A stretch of 36,365 nt of DNA from Syntrophales bacterium (lineage in GTDB: Bacteria > Desulfobacterota > Syntrophia > Syntrophales > CG2-30-49-12). Made by a program: the position numbers and the translations under genes. The DNA lies in the NCBI GenBank assembly GCA_030018935.1, contig JASEGZ010000008.1, positions 1-36,365 on the forward strand, written 5' to 3'. The notes under the pieces are model-generated. The model worked only from the letters and a program-made list of their open reading frames with translations, was not told the DNA's origin and did no database searches. Positions 32,714 to 36,365 of the stretch are shown here, one piece after another (within the stretch, counting starts at the first letter, position 1; each line of letters begins with the position of its first letter).

Positions 32714-32802
32714 AGGTCGAGCGCAAGCAGCTATTCTACAAGAATATCTTCGTGGGAACTGTGTCGTTGAATGCCCCAAAACTTAGAGGGTTGGCAGCAT
32801 GA
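32710..32802 (+). CDS. 30-codon micro-ORF bridging cas4 and fic
   Basis: ATG at 32710 overlaps the cas4 stop as ATGA, and its TGA (32800-32802) overlaps the fic ATG as ATGA. It encodes MKVERKQLFYKNIFVG followed by 14 more residues, ending GLAA. It resembles no protein I know. It may only keep ribosomes on the mRNA between cas4 and fic, or be the start of a gene cut by the insertion of fic. Confidence 0.4.
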   Translation: MKVERKQLFYKNIFVGTVSLNAPKLRGLAA

Positions 32803-33851
32803 AATCATTGGATCGCAGTTTTCTTGAGCGTCAAGCCGTTCCTTTGGAATTTGCCGGGACACTTCGTTTATTGGGTGAGTACCGGGGGAAGCAGGAACTC
32901 TATACACGGCAGCCCCCCCAGGTATTGAACACCCTGAAGCAAGTCGCCATTATCCAGAGCGCCGAATCGTCAAACCGTATCGAAGGCGTCATTGTAGAAG
33001 AAAAGCGATTGAAGCCCCTCCTGGAGAAGGAGGCGACTCCCAGGAATCGTTCGGAGGCTGAGGTTGTCGGGTATAAGAATGTCCTGTCACGGATTCACAC
33101 TGCCCATGAAAGTTTCAAAATTTCACCGAACACAATCCTGAAGATTCATCGCGACATGTTGAGCCACACCGATCTTCCCGCCGGGAGATGGAAGAATCGA
33201 GATAATACCGTTGAAGAAAGACTTCCCGATGGTCGCTGGATCACGCGGTTTGTCCCTGTCACGGCCCGCGAAACCCCCTATTACATGAATGAGCTATGCG
33301 GCCGATTTAACGGCTTGTGGGAAGAAGGCCGGATAGACCGTCTTTTGTTGATACATGCCTTTGTGCTCGATTTTCTCTGCATTCATCCTTTTACGGACGG
33401 CAATGGGCGCGTCTCCCGGCTGCTTACCGTGTTGCTGCTCCATCAGAGCGGTTACGAAGTGAGTCGCTACATTAGCCTTGAGCGACTGATCGAGGATAGC
33501 AAGGAGAGCTATTACAACGTCCTGAATCGTGCCTCAGAAAGATGGCATGAGGGAGGGCATGCAATTCTTCCCTGGTGGCAGTTCAGCCTCGGCATTTTGA
33601 TTGGCGCTTACAAAGAATTTGAAAACCGCGTGGGCATTATCCGCTCAAGTCGGGGAGCGAAAACAGCTTGGGTGAGAGATGCCATCGAGCAACTTCCCGA
33701 AGAGTTCGGCGTGGGAGAACTTGTCCGTGCCTGTTCGGGGGTGAGCCGCCCTATGATTCGTCTTATACTTGAGGCACTGCGGAAGGAAGGAAAGCTGGAA
33801 GTTCTGGGAACAGGTCGCGGGGCGAAATGGAAGAAACGCGATAATATCTAA
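32799..33851 (+). CDS. Fic-family protein, class II, with C-terminal winged helix
   Basis: A 350-residue Fic protein. The catalytic motif HPFTDGNGRVSR (His196-Arg207) is complete, so it can transfer AMP (or another nucleotide group) to protein hydroxyls. An inhibitory motif of the [S/T]xxxE[G/N] type, SNRIEG (Ser58-Gly63), lies before the core; this is the self-inhibited class II arrangement, so no separate antitoxin is needed. The C-terminal about 70 residues resemble a winged helix. Inserted between cas4 and a second cas4 tail; ATG overlaps the micro-ORF stop. Target unknown. Confidence 0.88.
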   Translation: MKSLDRSFLERQAVPLEFAGTLRLLGEYRGKQELYTRQPPQVLNTLKQVAIIQSAESSNRIEGVIVEEKRLKPLLEKEATPRNRSEAEVVGYKNVLSRIHTAHESFKISPNTILKIHRDMLSHTDLPAGRWKNRDNTVEERLPDGRWITRFVPVTARETPYYMNELCGRFNGLWEEGRIDRLLLIHAFVLDFLCIHPFTDGNGRVSRLLTVLLLHQSGYEVSRYISLERLIEDSKESYYNVLNRASERWHEGGHAILPWWQFSLGILIGAYKEFENRVGIIRSSRGAKTAWVRDAIEQLPEEFGVGELVRACSGVSRPMIRLILEALRKEGKLEVLGTGRGAKWKKRDNI

Positions 33852-33930
33852 TAAACGTGATAATAAACATGATAACAACCAAGAATCAGGTAACAACAGT
33901 AAATATAGGCAATAAATTAGGTAACAAACG
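33852..33930. other. AT-rich junction with GATAATAAAC/GGTAACAA units
   Basis: A short stretch after fic with repeats of (A)TGATAATAAAC and GGTAACAA. It borders the cas4 remnant and may mark an insertion junction. Confidence 0.4.
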
Positions 33931-34023
33931 CTGGTGACCGAATGCCTGCCGAAGACGATTCAGAAGCGGCGGTCAGTGAGGAGTTATCTGACGCGAATCT
34001 TGGGGGAGACGGGACTGGTATAA
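33931..34023 (+). pseudogene. cas4 3'-end remnant
   Basis: The frame CTG at 33931 to TAA at 34021-34023 reads LVTECLPKTIQKRRSV, then RSYLTRILGETGLV and stop. It aligns with the last residues of the intact Cas4 (LVAECLPKTIQKRRSV, then KSYLTRMLGEP). DNA identity is roughly 80 per cent over 78 bases, so it is not a fresh tandem copy. No upstream cas4 sequence is present. It lies between fic and the mntA-like gene and points to an older cas4 that once preceded cas1. Confidence 0.85.
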
Positions 34024-34024
34024 T
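34016..34024 (+). promoter_or_regulatory. Extended -10 promoter candidate TGGTATAAT
   Basis: A perfect TATAAT at 34019-34024 preceded by TGN, inside the stop region of the cas4 remnant. No good -35 lies 17 bases upstream. It could drive the mntA-hepT-cas1-cas2 segment independently of the upstream cas genes. Confidence 0.45.
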
Positions 34025-34080
34025 GGCGCACTCTTTTTACTACGTGGTATTAATGAGATTACACGAGGAGGACTCACATA

Positions 34081-34395
34081 ATGAAATCGCGAAAGAAGCT
34101 TGAACTGACGGCAGAAAAAGTTTTCAGCATATTAAGGGAACATTCCGATACATTAGAAAGGCTTTCCGTCAAAAAGATCGGGGTGTTTGGCTCCTATGTG
34201 CGTGGCGAGCAAAAATCTCGGAGTGATATAGATTTTCTTGTAGATTTTGAAAAGCCTACTTTCGACAACTTTATGGATCTCGTATTTTCTCTTGAGAAAT
34301 ATCTTGGCAGACGAGTGGATGTTATTACGGAAGGCAGCCTTAGCCCTTATATCCGCCCTTATGTGGAAAAGGAGGTCAGGTGGTATGAAGTCTGA
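34081..34395 (+). CDS. mntA: MntA-like nucleotidyltransferase antitoxin
   Basis: A 104-residue minimal nucleotidyltransferase with the exact GSx10DxD motif (Gly37, Ser38, Asp49, Asp51 in GSYVRGEQKSRSDIDF). MntA antitoxins inactivate HepT by adding AMP units to a tyrosine beside its catalytic histidine. ATG at 34081 is preceded by AGGAGG at 9 bases. The stop overlaps hepT by 11 bases, the normal MntA/HepT layout. Located between the cas4 remnant and cas1. Confidence 0.9.
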   Translation: MKSRKKLELTAEKVFSILREHSDTLERLSVKKIGVFGSYVRGEQKSRSDIDFLVDFEKPTFDNFMDLVFSLEKYLGRRVDVITEGSLSPYIRPYVEKEVRWYEV

Positions 34396-34744
34396 CGCTC
34401 AGTTCCTGAGGCATATCTTTGATGAAATTAATTTCACCATGCGTGAAACAAGGGGGTTGGCCTTTGAGGATTTTATAAAGAACGAGACATTAACAAGAGC
34501 ATGCACAAGAAGTTTGGAGATCATCGGGGAGGCAGTAAAGAACCTCTCGCCTGAGTTCAGAAAAAGGCATCGGGCGATTGACTGGAAAAAACTTGCCGGT
34601 ATGAGAGATAAGGTCATACATTTTTATTTTGGCGTGAACTGGGATATTGTGTGGGACGTAATGGAAAATCGCCTGCCTGTTCTTAAGATTCAGATTGAAA
34701 ACATGCTGAATGAGATGAAAACAAAGGATGAAGAAACTTCTTAA
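34385..34744 (+). CDS. hepT: HepT-like HEPN ribonuclease toxin
   Basis: A 119-residue HEPN toxin with the complete RX4HXY motif (Arg74, His79, Tyr81 in RDKVIHFYF). Family HepT cuts RNA, and Tyr81 is the expected site of AMP addition by MntA. ATG at 34385 follows GGAGG; the frame extends to 34247, but that part lies inside mntA. Its end overlaps cas1 by 17 bases, so the toxin and cas1 are likely co-translated. Confidence 0.92.
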   Translation: MKSDAQFLRHIFDEINFTMRETRGLAFEDFIKNETLTRACTRSLEIIGEAVKNLSPEFRKRHRAIDWKKLAGMRDKVIHFYFGVNWDIVWDVMENRLPVLKIQIENMLNEMKTKDEETS

Positions 34745-35759
34745 CACCCTTTTTGTCACGACGCAGGGTGCCTACCTCGCCAAGGAGGGGGAGACGATCG
34801 TCGTCAAGGTGGAAAAGGAGATCCGCCTCCGTCTCCCCGTGCATACGATTGGCGGGATCGTCTGCTTCGGGAATGTCGCGTGCAGTCCCTTCCTGATGGG
34901 CTTCTGCGCCGAAAAGGGCGTGGGGATCAGCTTTCTTACGGAACACGGTCGCTTTATGGCACGGGTACAGGGGCCGGTTTCCGGCAACGTTCTCTTACGC
35001 CGGGAACAGTACCGCCGCGCTGATGACCCACAGGTCTCCGCCGATGTAGCCCGGTCAGTGCTGACAGGGAAGATCGCCAACAGCCGGAAGGTTCTCCAGC
35101 GGGCGCTGCGTGATCATGCTGATAAACTGGCTGCGGATCAGGTGGGATTTGCCATAAAGCGCCTGAACAACTATCTCGAATTGCTGAATCAGGATCAGTC
35201 TCTCAACGCACTTCGCGGTTGCGAGGGGGATGCAGCCCATATCTATTTCAACGTCTTCGACCACCTGATCGTGGCCCAGAAGGAGGCATTCTCCTTTCAG
35301 GAGCGGAACCGGCGGCCACCCTTGGACAACGTCAATGCCCTGCTCTCCTTTATTTATGCTCTGCTTGTTCATGATGTCCGCTCGGCATTGGAGACGGTTG
35401 GGCTTGATCCGGCAGTGGGGTTCCTTCACCGGGACCGACCAGGCCGACCCAGTCTTGCTCTTGATCTCATGGAGGAATTTCGGCCGTTTTTGGCGGACCG
35501 ATTGGTCCTATCCCTGATCAATCTCCGCCAAGTTCAAGGAAAGGGGTTTAACAAGACGGACTCCGGGGCGGTTATGATGACGGACGATACGCGCAAAACA
35601 GTGCTGATCGCCTACCAGGAGCGGAAACAAGAGGAAATTCAGCACCCCTTCCTCGATGAAAAGGTGAGTATAGGTCTGCTGTTTCATATGCAGGCCCTGC
35701 TGATGGCGCGTTATCTTCGGGGCGATCTCGACGGGTATCCGCCGTTTATCTGGAAGTGA
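34728..35759 (+). CDS. cas1: Cas1 integrase, type I-C
   Basis: A 343-residue Cas1 that with Cas2 inserts new spacers. The start MKKLLNTLFVTTQGAYLAKEGE is typical of I-C Cas1. Metal ligands are Glu166 (LRGCEGD), His234 (GFLHRDRPGR) and the acidic residues of LDLMEEFRP. ATG at 34728 lies inside the end of hepT. In standard I-C loci Cas1 directly follows cas4; here MntA/HepT intervenes. Confidence 0.96.
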   Translation: MKKLLNTLFVTTQGAYLAKEGETIVVKVEKEIRLRLPVHTIGGIVCFGNVACSPFLMGFCAEKGVGISFLTEHGRFMARVQGPVSGNVLLRREQYRRADDPQVSADVARSVLTGKIANSRKVLQRALRDHADKLAADQVGFAIKRLNNYLELLNQDQSLNALRGCEGDAAHIYFNVFDHLIVAQKEAFSFQERNRRPPLDNVNALLSFIYALLVHDVRSALETVGLDPAVGFLHRDRPGRPSLALDLMEEFRPFLADRLVLSLINLRQVQGKGFNKTDSGAVMMTDDTRKTVLIAYQERKQEEIQHPFLDEKVSIGLLFHMQALLMARYLRGDLDGYPPFIWK

Positions 35760-35768
35760 GGGAACGTA

Positions 35769-36059
35769 ATGCTTGTTCTTGTCAGCTACGATGTATCAAC
35801 GGTGAGTGGAGCGGGACAGCGACGGTTACACCGGGTAGCGAAGACCTGTCAGAATTACGGACAAAGAGTGCAATACTCCGTTTTCGAATGCATTGTCGAT
35901 CCGGCGCAATGGGCGACCCTGCGGCAGAAGTTGATTGATGAAATCGATCCCCAGCAAGACAGTCTGCGATTTTATTTTCTGGGGTCGAACTGGAAACGCC
36001 GTGTCGAGCATATCGGCGCCAAGAAATCGCTGGATCAGGAAGGGCCGCTGATCGTTTAA
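35769..36059 (+). CDS. cas2: Cas2, type I-C
   Basis: A 96-residue ferredoxin-fold protein, the structural partner of Cas1. MLVLVSYDVST contains the conserved aspartate (Asp8); QNYGQRVQYSVFECIVDPAQW is the Cas2 core. ATG at 35769, 9 bases after the cas1 stop. Length is normal. Confidence 0.96.
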   Translation: MLVLVSYDVSTVSGAGQRRLHRVAKTCQNYGQRVQYSVFECIVDPAQWATLRQKLIDEIDPQQDSLRFYFLGSNWKRRVEHIGAKKSLDQEGPLIV

Positions 36060-36244
36060 ATGACTGATGCGAACCTCATGCGGACATGATTTTCCCGTAT
36101 GCTTCGCACTGAGGATAACAGGCGAATATAATAAGATTTTAGCAAAATGTTCTTTGACAAGTGAAGACTGGATGGACCTTTATAGGGCATATACGCGGAA
36201 TAAAGGGTAAATTATTTGAAATTGTAACAAGTTATGAGTTGTAA
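36060..36244 (+). promoter_or_regulatory. CRISPR leader
   Basis: A 185-base AT-rich region between cas2 and the first repeat, the position of the leader that drives pre-crRNA transcription and directs spacer insertion. It contains a perfect TATAAT at 36127-36132 and a TTGACA at 36154-36159 followed by TTTATA after 19 bases; neither pairing is optimal. Confidence 0.75.
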
Positions 36245-36365
36245 GTCGCCCCCCGCGTGGGGGCGTGGATTGAAACATCAATGGCCGTCAGGATTGTGGC
36301 AACGTTCCTGGGTCGCCCCCCGCGTGGGGGCGTGGATTGAAACGCTAAAAGAATTGAAATCATTT
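36245..36365 (+). CRISPR. Type I-C CRISPR array, leader end, cut by window
   Basis: Two identical 32-base repeats lie at 36245-36276 and 36312-36343. They start GTCGCCCCCCGCG, contain the CCCCC/GGGGG stem around GCGT and end GTGGATTGAAAC, the standard type I-C repeat. Spacer 1 is 35 bases (36277-36311). Spacer 2 begins at 36344 and is cut at the window end. The gene order cas1-cas2-leader-array matches transcription away from cas2. Confidence 0.97.

Noticed and set aside
32256-32779. Minus-strand open frames of 150-165 codons opposite cas4
   Set aside because: Both oppose an intact Cas4 with catalytic and cluster residues; no motifs of their own.
36154-36184. Definite array promoter TTGACA...TTTATA in the leader
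   Set aside because: Spacing of 19 bases is longer than optimal and a competing TATAAT lies upstream, so only the leader as a whole is annotated.

Overview
The window looks like a chromosomal stretch from an anaerobic, probably syntrophic or sulfate-reducer-related Desulfobacterota (deltaproteobacterial) bacterium. The evidence is a heterodisulfide-reductase (Hdr)/flavin oxidoreductase/NfnAB electron-bifurcation operon, a ferredoxin-dependent 2-oxoacid oxidoreductase, an AhbA/B-type siroheme decarboxylase, and an F-type ATP synthase membrane sector whose c subunit carries a Na+-binding signature. The species cannot be fixed from sequence reading alone.

Layout. (1) 1-1546: the 3' part of RNase P RNA (rnpB), then a SpoIID/LytB-domain lipoprotein. 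(2) 1698-14359, plus strand: a redox operon with a 1495-residue HdrA carrying an internal GltD-like module, then a BrnT/BrnA-like toxin-antitoxin pair that interrupts the operon, then MvhD-like, FrhB-like, HdrC, HdrB, AsrA-like and AsrB/FlxA-like subunits, ending with NfnA and NfnB. Together these suggest a soluble machine moving electrons between NAD(P)H, ferredoxin and a disulfide/thiol couple. (3) 22264-14386, minus strand: korD-korA-korB-korC (2-oxoacid:ferredoxin oxidoreductase), a tandem ACT-domain protein, siroheme decarboxylase, hemL, then atpI, an atpQ-like gene, atpB, atpE, atpF' and atpF. The F1 genes are not here. (4) 22542-24708: an RNase Z-type metallo-beta-lactamase protein and a TPR protein of unknown role, with possible mobile-element debris between them.

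(5) 24905-36365, plus strand: a defence island built around a type I-C CRISPR-Cas locus. It opens with an HTH-nucleotidyltransferase/HEPN pair driven by a strong promoter that would give a nearly leaderless mRNA. Then comes a 53-codon remnant of a canonical cas3, followed by an intact but unusually ordered set cas5-cas8c-cas7-cas3-cas4. Next are a 30-codon micro-ORF and a Fic protein joined by ATGA overlaps, a second remnant that repeats the 3' end of cas4, a MntA/HepT toxin-antitoxin pair overlapping cas1, then cas1, cas2, the leader and the first two repeats of the array (cut by the window end).

The most interesting reading is that a canonical I-C operon (cas3-cas5-cas8c-cas7-cas4-cas1-cas2) had its interior replaced by a divergent effector cassette. 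Scars of the old cas3 (left) and old cas4 (right) remain on the two sides, while cas1, cas2 and the array were kept. Toxin-antitoxin modules sit at both edges and could act as addiction guards for the locus. This is an inference from visible remnants and needs sequence searches to confirm.
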